The position numbers were made by a program, and so were the translations under genes. Below are positions 43,713 to 53,378 of a stretch of DNA of 64,000 bases, in pieces. The notes under the pieces were generated by a model that was not told the origin of the DNA, searched no databases, and saw only the letters and a program-made list of their open reading frames with translations. The stretch spans positions 186,001 through 250,000 of the forward strand of contig NZ_LT607755.1 in the NCBI RefSeq assembly GCF_900090275.1, given 5' to 3'. The DNA is from Micromonospora zamorensis (GTDB lineage: Bacteria > Actinomycetota > Actinomycetes > Mycobacteriales > Micromonosporaceae). How positions within the stretch are numbered: position 1 is the stretch's first letter; each line of letters begins with the position of its first letter.

Positions 43713-44846
43713 ATGCGTACCACCCAGTTCTTCGCGCTGGCCGCCGCCGGCGTGCTGGCGACGGCCGGTCTGGCCGCCTGCTCCGACTCCGACAAGGGTG
43801 ACTCGGCCGCGACCGGCGGACCGATCGTGGTCAAGGCCAGCGACACCGCCTGCGAGGTCGGCACTACCGATCTGGGCGCCGGCACCGCCACCTTCAAGAT
43901 CACCAACTCCGGCGCGAAGGTGACCGAGTTCTACGTGTACGCCGAGGGCGACCGCGTGCTCGGCGAGGTGGAGAACATCGCCCCCGGGCTCAGCCGTGAG
44001 CTGCACGTGGAGCTGCCGGCCGGCACGTACCAGACGGCCTGCAAGCCCGGGATGAGCGGCAAGGGCATCCGGGGCGCGCTCAAGGTCAGCGGGTCGGCGC
44101 AGCCGCTCACCGCCGACGCCGCGCTGGGTGACGCCACCGAGAACTACCAGCGCTACGTCAAGAGCCAGACCACCGCGCTCCTCGACAAGACCGAGGAGTT
44201 CGTCGGCGCGGTCAAGGCCGGCGACGTCGTCAGGTCCAAGGCGCTCTACCCGGTCGCCCGCACCTACTGGGAGCGGATCGAGCCGGTGGCCGAGATCTTC
44301 GGTGACCTCGACCCCAAGATCGACGGCCGCGAGGAGGTCATCGAGGAGGGGATGGAGTTCACCGGCTTCCACCGGATCGAGAAGGACCTCTGGCAGTCCG
44401 GCGACATCAGCAAGGACGGCCCGATCGCCGACCGGCTGCTGGTCGACGTCAAGGAGATCGTGGCCAAGGCCAACGCCGAGAAGCTCTCCCCGCTCCAGCT
44501 CGCCAACGGCGCGAAGGAACTGCTCGACGAGGTGGCCAGCGGAAAGATCACCGGCGAGGAGGACCGCTACTCGCACACCGACCTGTGGGACTTCGCCGCC
44601 AACCTGGAGGGTTCGAAGGCCGCCGTGTCCGCCCTCCGCCCGGCGCTCCAGCAGCGCGCACCGGAGCTGGTCACGCAGCTGGACACCGAGTTCGCCAACG
44701 TGGAGGCGCTGCTCGGCAAGCACCGCGACGGCGACGGGTGGAAGCTGCACACCGCGTTGAGCAAGGCCGAGCTCAAGGAGCTCTCCGACGGGATCAACGC
44801 GCTCGCCGAGCCGATCAGCAAGGTCGCCGCGGCCGTCGCGAAGTGA
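43713..44846 (+). CDS. efeO: EfeO iron-uptake lipoprotein
   Basis: 377 residues. The lipobox LAAC places the lipidated cysteine at C23. A cupredoxin-like domain (about 38-130; CEVGTTDLGAGTATFKITNSG) is followed by the imelysin/M75 domain, with HRIEKDLW providing the HxxE iron-binding motif. It hands iron to EfeU on the outer face of the membrane. It lies 23 bases after efeU. Confidence 0.94.
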   Translation: MRTTQFFALAAAGVLATAGLAACSDSDKGDSAATGGPIVVKASDTACEVGTTDLGAGTATFKITNSGAKVTEFYVYAEGDRVLGEVENIAPGLSRELHVELPAGTYQTACKPGMSGKGIRGALKVSGSAQPLTADAALGDATENYQRYVKSQTTALLDKTEEFVGAVKAGDVVRSKALYPVARTYWERIEPVAEIFGDLDPKIDGREEVIEEGMEFTGFHRIEKDLWQSGDISKDGPIADRLLVDVKEIVAKANAEKLSPLQLANGAKELLDEVASGKITGEEDRYSHTDLWDFAANLEGSKAAVSALRPALQQRAPELVTQLDTEFANVEALLGKHRDGDGWKLHTALSKAELKELSDGINALAEPISKVAAAVAK

Positions 44847-44871
44847 CCGGATGGCAGAGGGAGTCGAGTCG

Positions 44872-46149
44872 ATGAGCGGAAGCAGGTTCACCCGACGCCG
44901 GGCGATCACCCTGGCCGGCGCCGGGGTGGCGGGGGTCGCCGGAGTGGCGGCCGGCGCGGGGGCACTGCTGAACGGCTCCCATGGCCCGGCCGCGGCGAGC
45001 GACCACCCGGCCGGGGCGGTGCCGTTCCACGGTGAGCACCAGGCCGGCATCGTCACCCCGGCACAGGACCGGCTGCACTTCGTCGCCTTCGACGTGATCA
45101 CCAAGGACCGGGCCCGGCTGATCGAGTTGCTCGAGGAATGGACGGCCGCCGCCGCCCGGATGACCGCGGGGCGGGACGCCGGGATCCTCGGCGCGGTCGG
45201 CGGGATGCCGGAGGCCCCGCCGGACGACACCGGCGAGGCGCTCGGGCTGCCCCCCTCGCAGCTCACCCTGACGATCGGCTTCGGGCCGACGCTGTTTCGC
45301 GACTCCGACGGCCGGGACCGTTTCGGCATCGCCGACCGGCGGCCCGCGGCCCTGGCCGAGCTGCCGAAGTTCCCGGGTGACGCGTTGCAGCCGCAGCTCT
45401 CCGGTGGCGACCTCTGCGTACAGGCGTGCGCCAACGATCCGCAGGTGGCGGTGCACGCAATCCGTAACCTGGCTCGGCTCGGCATGGGCGTGGTGAGCGT
45501 CCGCTGGTCGCAGCTCGGCTTCGGGCGTACCTCGTCGACCTCCCGCGACCAGGCCACCGCGCGCAACCTGTTCGGCTTCAAGGACGGCACGGCCAACCTC
45601 AAGGCCGAGGACACCGACCTGCTGCGCGACCAGTTGTGGGTGCAGCCGGGCGACGGGCCGGACTGGATGGCCGGGGGCTCGTACCTGGTCACCCGCAAGA
45701 TCCGGATGCTCGTGGAGACCTGGGACCGCACCTCCCTCGCCGAGCAGGAGGAGATCGTCGGCCGGAGCAAGGGCAGCGGTGCCCCACTCGGTCGGGCCGA
45801 CGAGTTCGACGAGCCGGACTTCGCGGCGCGCGGCACGGACGGCAAGCCGGTGATCGCCGAGCATGCCCACGTCACGCTGGCCCACCCGAGCCGGAACAGC
45901 GGCGCCCAGTTGCTCCGCCGGGGCTACAACTTCGTCGACGGCTCGGACGGCCTCGGCCGGCTCGACGCGGGCCTCTTCTTCATCGCCTACCAGCGCGATC
46001 CGCGCCGCCAGTTCGTGCCGATCCAGACCCAGTTGGCCCGGCACGACGTGATGAACGAATACCTGCGGCACGTCTCCAGCGGTGTGTTCGCCTGCCCACC
46101 CGGGGTACGCGACGGCGGCGACCACTGGGGGCGCGCCCTCTTCGGGTGA
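44872..46149 (+). CDS. efeB: EfeB deferrochelatase/dye-decolourising peroxidase
   Basis: 425-residue haem peroxidase exported by the Tat route: FTRRRAITLAGAGVAGVAG at the N-terminus. The DyP motif GFKDGTANL (GxxDG) and the proximal haem histidine region HAHVTLAHPSR are visible, with RRGYNFVDG and LFFIAYQRDP near the end. Oxidises ferrous iron or takes iron from haem for EfeO/EfeU. ATG at 44872 has GAGGGAG 8 bases upstream; an ATG at 44851 would place this inside the gene. Confidence 0.94.
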   Translation: MSGSRFTRRRAITLAGAGVAGVAGVAAGAGALLNGSHGPAAASDHPAGAVPFHGEHQAGIVTPAQDRLHFVAFDVITKDRARLIELLEEWTAAAARMTAGRDAGILGAVGGMPEAPPDDTGEALGLPPSQLTLTIGFGPTLFRDSDGRDRFGIADRRPAALAELPKFPGDALQPQLSGGDLCVQACANDPQVAVHAIRNLARLGMGVVSVRWSQLGFGRTSSTSRDQATARNLFGFKDGTANLKAEDTDLLRDQLWVQPGDGPDWMAGGSYLVTRKIRMLVETWDRTSLAEQEEIVGRSKGSGAPLGRADEFDEPDFAARGTDGKPVIAEHAHVTLAHPSRNSGAQLLRRGYNFVDGSDGLGRLDAGLFFIAYQRDPRRQFVPIQTQLARHDVMNEYLRHVSSGVFACPPGVRDGGDHWGRALFG

Positions 46150-46331
46150 CCGTCGTCGAGATGGCGACAGCGGAATCGGTCCGGGCTGCGGTGGCGCCGG
46201 GCGGCGCCGAAGGGGGATCATGGTGGCAGCCAGGCCCGGGACCCATCCGTGCGCCCGGCGCCGCAGCACGTGGCGCATCTACCGGCAGACGCCGGTCCCA
46301 CCGAACTGAATGAGGATGCAATATTAATCCC

Positions 46332-47021
46332 ATGAGAGCCCGCGTACTGGTGGTCGACGACGACCCCGCGCTCGCCGAGATGCTCGGCATCGTGCTGCGT
46401 AGTGAGGGCTTCCTGCCCTCGTTCGTAGCGGACGGCGAGCGGGCGTTGGCCGCATTTCGTGACAGTCGTCCCGATATCGTGCTGCTTGACCTGATGCTTC
46501 CCGGTATGAGCGGTATCGACGTCGCCCGGTCCATCCGGGCGGAGTCCGGCGTGCCGATTGTCATGCTGACCGCGAAGAGCGACACCGTGGATGTGGTGCT
46601 GGGCCTGGAGTCCGGTGCCGACGACTACGTGGTCAAGCCGTTCAAGCCCAAGGAGCTGGTCGCCCGGATGCGGGCCCGACTGCGCCGAGGCGAGGACGTG
46701 GCCCCCGAGATGCTGACCATCGGGCCGCCCGACAACCAGATCACCATCGACGTGCCCGCGCACACCGTCAGTCGTAACGACGAGGAGGTGAAGCTGACTC
46801 CGCTGGAGTTCGACCTGCTGGTCGCGCTCGCCCGCAAGCCACGTCAGGTCTTCACCCGTGAGGTGCTGCTGGAGCAGGTCTGGGGTTACCGGCACGCGGC
46901 CGACACCCGCCTGGTCAACGTGCACGTCCAGCGGTTGCGGGCCAAGATCGAGCCGGACCCGGAGCGACCGGAAATCATCCTCACCGTGCGGGGCGTGGGT
47001 TACAAGGCGGGGACCGGATAG
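46332..47021 (+). CDS. mtrA: Response regulator MtrA
   Basis: 229-residue essential-type OmpR regulator that links cell division and osmotic or wall stress. The receiver shows VDDDPALAEML, phosphoacceptor D53 in IVLLDLMLPGMSG, and VKPFKPKELVARM. The winged helix has LTPLEFDLLVALARKP and HVQRLRAKIEPDPERP. The sequence before the ATG is unusually AT-rich (GCAATATTAATCCC), with no ribosome site within 12 bases, so the message may be leaderless. mtrB follows. Confidence 0.96.
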   Translation: MRARVLVVDDDPALAEMLGIVLRSEGFLPSFVADGERALAAFRDSRPDIVLLDLMLPGMSGIDVARSIRAESGVPIVMLTAKSDTVDVVLGLESGADDYVVKPFKPKELVARMRARLRRGEDVAPEMLTIGPPDNQITIDVPAHTVSRNDEEVKLTPLEFDLLVALARKPRQVFTREVLLEQVWGYRHAADTRLVNVHVQRLRAKIEPDPERPEIILTVRGVGYKAGTG

Positions 47022-47033
47022 CCTGGTCGCACT

Positions 47034-48788
47034 GTGTCGACCACGCCCCCACCCTCCCCGAGCACGCCTGCCCGCCGGCCCAGCGCCGGCGGGGAGGTCT
47101 GGCGTGCGGTGAGCGGCCGGGTCGCCCGCGTGGTGGCCCGGGTGCACCAGACCTGGCGGCGCTCGCTCCAGGTGCGGGTCGTGACCATCACGCTGGTCGC
47201 GTCCAGTCTGCTGGTCGGCGGTTTCGCGTTCCTGATCGCCGACAAGATCACCACCATCCTGCTCGACAGCGCCCGCAGCGACGTCCGGCAGAGGGTGACC
47301 GGCGGCGCCAGCTATGCCGCCAAGCAGGTCTCGCTCTACGGCCAGCCGCAGGAGGCGCAGCTCCAGGAGACCATCGACGGCACTGTCAACTACCTCGCCG
47401 GTGGCGACCCTCAGCAGACCAGCGGGGTGGTGGTGGCGATCACGGCCAACGACTATCCCAGCGAGATCCAGACGCGCACCGCGCCCTCCGCGAACGTCCA
47501 ACAGCTGATCAGCCCGGAGCTGCGGGCCGCGGTCGCCGACGGCAAGGTCGCCAGCCAGATCCGCACCGGCCGGCTCACGGGGAAGTCCACCAAATACCTC
47601 GTGTACGGGTCGCCGGTGCCCACCAGCTTCGGCCAGATCGAGCTCTACTATCTGGTGCCGCTGACCGGGCAGGACAAGACCGCCGCCGACGCCCGAGCCA
47701 CAGTGGTGGCCACCGGGGTCGCCCTGGTGATCCTGCTCGGGCTGCTCGCGGCGCTGGTCACCCGACTGGTGGTCAATCCGGTCCGGGTCGCCGCGCGCAC
47801 CGCCCAGCGGCTCTCCGCCGGGCTGCTCGACCAGCGGATGGTGGTCAACGGCGAGGACGACCTCGCCCTGCTGGCCGCCTCGTTCAACCAGATGGCCACC
47901 AACCTGCAACGGCAGATCCTGCGCCTGGAGGAGATGTCCCGGCTGCAGCGCCGCTTCACCTCGGACGTCTCGCACGAGCTGCGTACCCCGCTGACCACGG
48001 TCCGGATGGCCGCTGACCTGATCTTCGCCGAGCGCGACGAGTTCGACCCGGCGGTGGCGCGCAGCGCCGAGCTGCTCCAAGCCGAGCTGGACCGGTTCGA
48101 GGAGCTGCTCACCGACCTGTTGGAGATCAGCCGGTTCGACGCCGGTTTCGCCATGCTGGATTCCGAGCCGACCGACCTGGTGCCGGTGGTGCACCGGGTG
48201 GTCGACCGGCTGGCCGGCCTGGCCGAGCGGGTGGGCGTCCCGATCGAGCTCGACCTTCCGGGCGCGCCGGTGATCGCCGAGGTCGACCCGCGCCGGGTCG
48301 AGCGGATCCTGCGCAACCTGGTCGGCAACGCCGTCGAGCACGGCGAGGCCCGTCCGGTGCTGATCACCCTCGGCGCCGACGAGACCGCAGTGGCGATCAC
48401 CGTCCGCGACCGGGGTGTGGGGCTCAAGGTGGGCGAGGAGAAGCTGGTGTTCAACCGGTTCTGGCGGGCGGACCCGTCCCGGGCTCGGCAGACCGGTGGC
48501 ACCGGCCTTGGCCTGTCGATCAGCCTGGAGGACGCCCGTCTGCACGGCGGCTGGCTGGAGGCGTGGGGTGCTCCCGGGCAGGGCGCGCAGTTCCGGCTCA
48601 CTCTGCCGGCCCGCGCCGGCGATCGGCTGACCACCTCGCCGCTGCGGCTGGTGCCGGCCGACGCCGCGCTGCCCTTCGGTGGCCCTCGCGACGGTGGCCC
48701 GCTGGCCATCGGCCCGGGCACCGGCGGGGCGGTGGCGATCGGCCCGGCGCCGACCGGGGACGGACAGCGGGCGGAGGTGCGCTCATGA
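47034..48788 (+). CDS. mtrB: Sensor histidine kinase MtrB
   Basis: 584-residue kinase of the MtrAB system. Two membrane helices (about 52-72 and 220-245) enclose a 150-residue sensor; then HAMP, the H box SDVSHELRTPLTTVRMAAD, the N box LRNLVGNAVEHGE and the G boxes GVGLKVGEEKLVF, GTGLGLSISLEDAR. GTG at 47034 starts it 12 bases after mtrA. A Gly-rich tail (GGPRDGGPLAIGPGTGG) extends past the catalytic domain. LpqB overlaps its stop by ATGA. Confidence 0.95.
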   Translation: MSTTPPPSPSTPARRPSAGGEVWRAVSGRVARVVARVHQTWRRSLQVRVVTITLVASSLLVGGFAFLIADKITTILLDSARSDVRQRVTGGASYAAKQVSLYGQPQEAQLQETIDGTVNYLAGGDPQQTSGVVVAITANDYPSEIQTRTAPSANVQQLISPELRAAVADGKVASQIRTGRLTGKSTKYLVYGSPVPTSFGQIELYYLVPLTGQDKTAADARATVVATGVALVILLGLLAALVTRLVVNPVRVAARTAQRLSAGLLDQRMVVNGEDDLALLAASFNQMATNLQRQILRLEEMSRLQRRFTSDVSHELRTPLTTVRMAADLIFAERDEFDPAVARSAELLQAELDRFEELLTDLLEISRFDAGFAMLDSEPTDLVPVVHRVVDRLAGLAERVGVPIELDLPGAPVIAEVDPRRVERILRNLVGNAVEHGEARPVLITLGADETAVAITVRDRGVGLKVGEEKLVFNRFWRADPSRARQTGGTGLGLSISLEDARLHGGWLEAWGAPGQGAQFRLTLPARAGDRLTTSPLRLVPADAALPFGGPRDGGPLAIGPGTGGAVAIGPAPTGDGQRAEVRS

Positions 48789-50602
48789 GACGGCCCTCTC
48801 TGCTTGGGGCACTCGGTGTGGTGGTGCTGCTCGGTGCCGGCTGCGGCATCCCGGCCGGGTCCGACGTGCGGGTGGACGGCAAGGGCGGGGCTGTGACCGG
48901 GGCCGGCGGGTTCGACGTCCGGCGCAGTGAGCCGCCGACGCGGACCGCCGGCGGCAGCGACAACGAGGTGTTCCTGCGCAACTTCCTGTCCGCCGCCGCC
49001 GGCGAGCCGGACCGGGCGTACGAGCGGGTCAAGGCGTTCGTCGCCCCGGAGGACAAGTCCCGTCTGCAGGACAAGAAGGGCAGCGAGGTCGCGCTGAACG
49101 TGGTCCGGCTGCGCGAGGCGGTCTACACCCTCAACAGCGACTCGACCACCACTGTGAAGATCACGGTGCAGCAGCTCGGTGTGCTGCGGGCCAACGGCAC
49201 CCTCGCCCCGCCCGTGGCGACCGAGTCGGAATACGAGTTCGGGCTGCGCAGCGCGGCGTTGGACGGCGGCGCCAATGACGAGCGCGCCGGCCTCTACGTC
49301 CTCGACCCGCCGAACGTGCTGCTGCTCAGCGACGTCGCCCTCAAGCAGTACTTCCAGGAGGAGACGATCTACTTCTGGAGTTCCGACCGCAGCCGGCTGG
49401 TGCCCGACCAGCGCTACCGGCCGGTGGCGGTGCCCAACGAGCGCCGGGTCAACGAGGTCGTGAAGTGGCTGGTCGGCGGCCCTTCCGACTGGCTGCGCCC
49501 GGGTGTCGTCGGGCTGCCCGACCGCACCGAGCTGATCAACAATGCCACCGGCGCGAACAACCGGTGGGAGGTCAACCTGGACATGTCCGGTGACGACCAG
49601 AACGGCATCGACCAGCTGATCACCCAGCTCGCCTGGTCACTGGGCGACCTGACGGGCGAGCTGGAGTTGAAGATCCGCAACAACTCGCAGCCCGTGCAGG
49701 ACCTGAACGAACGACGCAACTCCCAGCAGCTCTACCCGAACGCCCAGAGCCCACAGCGGTTCGGCGTGTACGAGGGCGCCGTCCACCCGCTCGACTTCGA
49801 CGGCGAACTCAGTGGGATGGTGCCGCTGGCGCCCGAGGTCAACCGCAACATCGTCTCCGCCGGCCTCGCGTTGGCCCGGGATCAGCGGGTCCTCGCCGGG
49901 ATGGTGGTCAACGGCAGCAGCAGTGGCCGGTACCGCCTCGCCGTGGGCACGGGTGTCGCGCCGGTGTCGGTCATCAACCGCAGTGGCACCGAATACTCCT
50001 CGATGAGCCGACCGGTCTGGCTGCGTACCGTAGACTCTCGTGCCGATCGCGGCCTGGTCGTGGCCGACGGACAGCTCTACCGGTTCGACGAGGCGGCGCG
50101 GATGTATCCGGTGCCGCTCAACCTGCCCACCGCTGACGTCACAGCGGTGGCCGCCGCGCTGGACGGTCAGCGGGTCGCGGTGATCGCCGGTGGAAAGCTC
50201 TACGTCGCCGCGGTCAACCTGGACGGCGGCGGCGTCTCCGTCGGGCCGCCGAGGCAACTGGCCACCTCGCTGACCGGCCTCACGGCGGTCGACTGGGGCA
50301 GGGAGGACCGACTGGTGGTGGCGGGGTCCGCAGGCCAACAGGCGATCTACGAGATCAGCGTGGACGGCGCCGTGGAGACGCCCCTACGGACCGACGTGGG
50401 TGCCAAGGTCAACCACCTGACGGCATACCCGACCAACCGCGTCGTGCGGGTCCCCAGCGGGGCCTACATGTACGAGGCGAACGGGGTGGCCTACCGCAGC
50501 AGCCCGTTCGAGCGGATCGAGCCGGACCGCGTGCGGGACATTGCCCCGGTGCCGGCCGGCGTCCGACCGAGCAACCCGTCGGCACCGTTCTTCCTCTACT
50601 GA
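48785..50602 (+). CDS. lpqB: Lipoprotein LpqB
   Basis: 605-residue lipoprotein modulating MtrB. The lipobox LLGAGC gives C20. A GerMN-type domain lies around 90-260 (NEVFLRNFLSAAAGEPDRAY; VNEVVKWLVGGPSDWLRP). A beta-propeller-like C-terminal half follows (SMVRPVWLRTVDSR-like; FDEAARMYPVPL; LTGLTAVDWGREDRL). The ATG overlaps the mtrB stop. The mtrA-mtrB-lpqB order is conserved in actinobacteria. Confidence 0.94.
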   Translation: MRRPSLLGALGVVVLLGAGCGIPAGSDVRVDGKGGAVTGAGGFDVRRSEPPTRTAGGSDNEVFLRNFLSAAAGEPDRAYERVKAFVAPEDKSRLQDKKGSEVALNVVRLREAVYTLNSDSTTTVKITVQQLGVLRANGTLAPPVATESEYEFGLRSAALDGGANDERAGLYVLDPPNVLLLSDVALKQYFQEETIYFWSSDRSRLVPDQRYRPVAVPNERRVNEVVKWLVGGPSDWLRPGVVGLPDRTELINNATGANNRWEVNLDMSGDDQNGIDQLITQLAWSLGDLTGELELKIRNNSQPVQDLNERRNSQQLYPNAQSPQRFGVYEGAVHPLDFDGELSGMVPLAPEVNRNIVSAGLALARDQRVLAGMVVNGSSSGRYRLAVGTGVAPVSVINRSGTEYSSMSRPVWLRTVDSRADRGLVVADGQLYRFDEAARMYPVPLNLPTADVTAVAAALDGQRVAVIAGGKLYVAAVNLDGGGVSVGPPRQLATSLTGLTAVDWGREDRLVVAGSAGQQAIYEISVDGAVETPLRTDVGAKVNHLTAYPTNRVVRVPSGAYMYEANGVAYRSSPFERIEPDRVRDIAPVPAGVRPSNPSAPFFLY

Positions 50603-50606
50603 CACG

Positions 50607-51314
50607 GTGAGCGGGCTCTGGGCGGACCTCACCGACCTGGTGCTGCCCGCCACCTGCGCGGGTTGTCGGGAGCGCCGGGCCGACCTGCGGCACGGGGTCT
50701 GCCCGGCCTGCGTCGAGGCACTGGACGCGCTGCGTCCACGATCGGTCCGCCCCACACCTGCCCCGCCGGGCCTGCCGTCCTGCGTCGCCCTCGGCCCGTA
50801 CGCGGGCCCGCTGCGCGAGGCGCTGCTGGCGTACAAGGAACACGGCCGGCACGGTCTGGCCCGCCCACTCGGGGCCCTGCTCGCCGAGGTTGTCGCGGCG
50901 GCGGTCGGCGTGGCCCGTCCGGTGGCGCTGGTCCCGGTCCCGGACACGGCGGCGGCAGCCCGCTCCCGGTACGGGGATCACCTGGACCGGCTCGCCCGGC
51001 ACTGCGCGGCCCGGCTCAACCGGGGCGGCTGGGCGGCGCAGGTGCATCGTCCGCTGCGGGCGTTGCCCCGCCCGGACTCGGTGACCCTGGACAGCACCGG
51101 GCGGGCGGCCGCGGCCGAGGCCGCGTTCCAGCCCCGCTCCGCCGCGCCTGGCTGGCCCCGTGCCGCAGCCGCGGCCCCGGTCGTGGTGCTGCTCGACGAC
51201 ATCGTCACCACCGGCGTCACCCTGGCCGCCGCGACCAGGGTGCTGACCGCGACCGGGTGGGCACCGAGTGTCGCCGCGGTACTCGCGGCGACCGAGAAAA
51301 GACACCAGTCGTAA
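50607..51314 (+). CDS. ComF-family phosphoribosyltransferase-like protein
   Basis: 235 residues. An N-terminal zinc knuckle (CAGCRERRADLRHGVCPAC) precedes a PRTase domain with the PRPP-binding loop VVVLLDDIVTTGVTLAAA near residue 195. ComF proteins are linked to DNA uptake in some bacteria, but in actinobacteria the role is unclear. The GTG at 50607 is 4 bases after lpqB, so it is probably in the same operon. Confidence 0.88.
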   Translation: MSGLWADLTDLVLPATCAGCRERRADLRHGVCPACVEALDALRPRSVRPTPAPPGLPSCVALGPYAGPLREALLAYKEHGRHGLARPLGALLAEVVAAAVGVARPVALVPVPDTAAAARSRYGDHLDRLARHCAARLNRGGWAAQVHRPLRALPRPDSVTLDSTGRAAAAEAAFQPRSAAPGWPRAAAAAPVVVLLDDIVTTGVTLAAATRVLTATGWAPSVAAVLAATEKRHQS

Positions 51315-51561
51315 CCGATCGTGTTTCCGTTTCACCCGTTGGTGTATGAGCTGCGAAAAATCCTGGGCCGTCTCGGCAACATGGGGTGACTGTCGAGCGA
51401 ACAGGAGTTAGCGTTTCGCTGTCGGGGGTAGGAGGTTCGTTCCACCCCGCCCCCGGCGGTGAGAGGAGGCGTAGCCGTACCAACCGGTCGACGCCAGCGG
51501 GTCTCCCCACGGCGCGCGACCGGGTAACCGGATCGAAGACCGTCCGAACAAGGGAGGTCAC

Positions 51562-52206
51562 GTGGACATCGTGGTCAAGGGCCGAAACGTCGAAGTACCG
51601 GACCATTACCGGGTGCACGTAGCCGAGAAACTCGCAAAGATCGAACGCTACGACCACAAACTTATTCGTGTCGATGTCGAGCTTTTTCACGAGCGCAATC
51701 CGCGCCAAGCCGACCACTGCCAGCGGGTGGAGATCACCTGCATTTCCCGGGGCCCCGTCATTCGGGCCGAGGCGTGCACCAACGACTTCTACAGCGCGCT
51801 CGACGCGGCCATCGCGAAGCTCGACACCCGGCTGCGCCGCGCGGCCGACCGTCGCCGCGTACACCGGGGTCGGCAGACGCCGATCTCCGTCGCCGAGGCC
51901 ACCGCGGGCCTGCCGGTCGCGGACCTGGTGGCCCCCGCCCTGAGCGCGCCGGCTGACGGCGCCCGCGCCGGCACCGCCGTCGCGGAGCGGGTCGAGGAGG
52001 AGTACGACGACCAGCAGCCGTGGCACATCGCCCGGGAGAAGGTGCACCCGGCGGAGCCGATGACGATCGACGACGCGCTGTTCGAGATGGAACTGGTCGG
52101 GCACGACTTCTACCTGTTCCAGGACAAGGAGTCCGGCCGCCCGAGCGTCGTCTACCGGCGCCACGCGTACGACTACGGCATCATCTCCCTCGCCACCGAC
52201 CGGTAA
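51562..52206 (+). CDS. hpf: Long-form ribosome hibernation promoting factor
   Basis: 214 residues. The N-terminal ribosome-binding domain reads MDIVVKGRNVEVPDHYRVHVAEKLAKIERY, with SALDAAIAKLDTRLRR ending it. The C-terminal dimerisation domain (about 155-214) shows REKVHPAEPMTIDDALFEME and VVYRRHAYDYGIISL. Together they make inactive 100S ribosomes in stationary phase. GTG at 51562 has GGGAGG upstream. The 247-base leader has no clear gene. Confidence 0.95.
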   Translation: MDIVVKGRNVEVPDHYRVHVAEKLAKIERYDHKLIRVDVELFHERNPRQADHCQRVEITCISRGPVIRAEACTNDFYSALDAAIAKLDTRLRRAADRRRVHRGRQTPISVAEATAGLPVADLVAPALSAPADGARAGTAVAERVEEEYDDQQPWHIAREKVHPAEPMTIDDALFEMELVGHDFYLFQDKESGRPSVVYRRHAYDYGIISLATDR

Positions 52207-52217
52207 CGAGACGCGTT

Positions 52218-52263
52218 GATCAGGGAGTTGTGGTGGGGAAGCCCCCGCCACAACTCCCTGATC
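52218..52263. terminator. Bidirectional terminator between hpf and a convergent gene
   Basis: 21-base arms (52218-52238, 52243-52263) pair with a single G-U and a 4-base loop. The left side begins at GTTGATCA. It starts 12 bases after hpf and ends 3 bases before the opposite stop codon. Confidence 0.88.
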
Positions 52264-52265
52264 CG

Positions 52266-53378
52266 TCAACGGAGGTCGGTGGGCAGCAGCGCGAAGGTCA
52301 GGTCGTCCAGGCGGGTGCCGGCCAGCCCGGGCAGACGGCCCCGTTGCAGGGCCTCGCGCTCGAACCCGACCCGCTCCAGCACGCGGTGCGACGCGGTGTT
52401 GTCCGGCACCGTGCCGGCGGTCAGCCGCGCCATCCCGGCCGGGCCGAACGCCCAGCCGGCGAGCAGTCGGATCGCCCGCGTCGCGTACCCCCGGCCGCGC
52501 CAGTCCGGCAGCAGCGCATAGCCGACCGACGCCTCGCCACTGGCCACGTCGGTGTACGACAGCCCGCAACTGCCCGCCGGTTCCCCGCTGGCCACGTCCG
52601 TGATCAGCAGTCGGGCGATGTCGCCGGTCAGCCATCCGCTCTCCGCGAGACGGCAGCGCCGTTCGATCGCCTCCCGCGTCGGCGGTACGGGCGGCGCCTG
52701 GTTCGCTACCACCTCGGGTCGACTGTGCAGCCGGTACATCAGCTCCGCATCGCCGGGCGCGAGCCGGCGCAGCGCCACCACCTGATCGGTGAGCACACCG
52801 TCGGGCAGATCGGGCAGCAGCCGGGCGGTCGGGCCGGGCGGATCCCCGGCGAGGCGTACCCAGGCCAGCAGATCGTGCCGCCCCGTGTTCCGGTTGCAAC
52901 CGGCCGACCGCCGCGAACCCTCGTAGCGGAAGCCGGCGGCCAGCGCGACCCGCTGGCTCGGCCCGTTCTCCGCGTCGGTGAGCAGTTCCAGTCGGGCCGT
53001 CCCGGCGGCGAACGCGTGCTCGCTCAGCGCGCGGGTCGCCGCCGCGGCCACCCCGCGCCCGCGCGCCTCCGCCCGCACCCAGTACCCGATCTCGGCCTGG
53101 CCCCGGGTGGGCACCGGATTGCTCAGTCCCACCGTGCCGAGCAGCCGGTCGGTGGCCGGGTCCGCGATGGCGTACGCGGCGCCGCCGCCGGCCCAGGCCG
53201 CGGGGGCGCCGGCGTCGATCCACCAGCGGGCGTCGGTCTCGGTGTACGGCGACGGCAGCCCCGAGATGAACCGCTGGGTCAGCGGATCCGCGCAGCCGTC
53301 GACCACGTCGGCGATGTCCTCGGCGCGGAATGGCCGCAGTCGCACCCCGAACGCCTCGACGACCTGCTCAAGGCTCAT
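52266..53378 (-). CDS. Tandem GNAT acetyltransferase (downstream member)
   Basis: 370 residues made of two GNAT domains. In the first: FGVRLRPFRAEDIADVVDGC, then IGYWVRAEARGRGVAAAATRAL (acetyl-CoA loop R-G-R-G-V-A). In the second: VALRRLAPGDAEL, and VGYALLPDWRGRGYATRAI. Such RimJ/RimL-like proteins acetylate protein N-termini or small amines; the substrate is unknown. ATG at 53378 overlaps the upstream GNAT gene by four bases. Longer frames run into that gene. Confidence 0.85.
   Translation of the reverse strand: MSLEQVVEAFGVRLRPFRAEDIADVVDGCADPLTQRFISGLPSPYTETDARWWIDAGAPAAWAGGGAAYAIADPATDRLLGTVGLSNPVPTRGQAEIGYWVRAEARGRGVAAAATRALSEHAFAAGTARLELLTDAENGPSQRVALAAGFRYEGSRRSAGCNRNTGRHDLLAWVRLAGDPPGPTARLLPDLPDGVLTDQVVALRRLAPGDAELMYRLHSRPEVVANQAPPVPPTREAIERRCRLAESGWLTGDIARLLITDVASGEPAGSCGLSYTDVASGEASVGYALLPDWRGRGYATRAIRLLAGWAFGPAGMARLTAGTVPDNTASHRVLERVGFEREALQRGRLPGLAGTRLDDLTFALLPTDLR

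Noticed and set aside
43290..45875. Minus-strand frame across efeU, efeO and efeB
   Set aside because: Opposes three clear genes with signal peptides and family motifs; no protein-like features.
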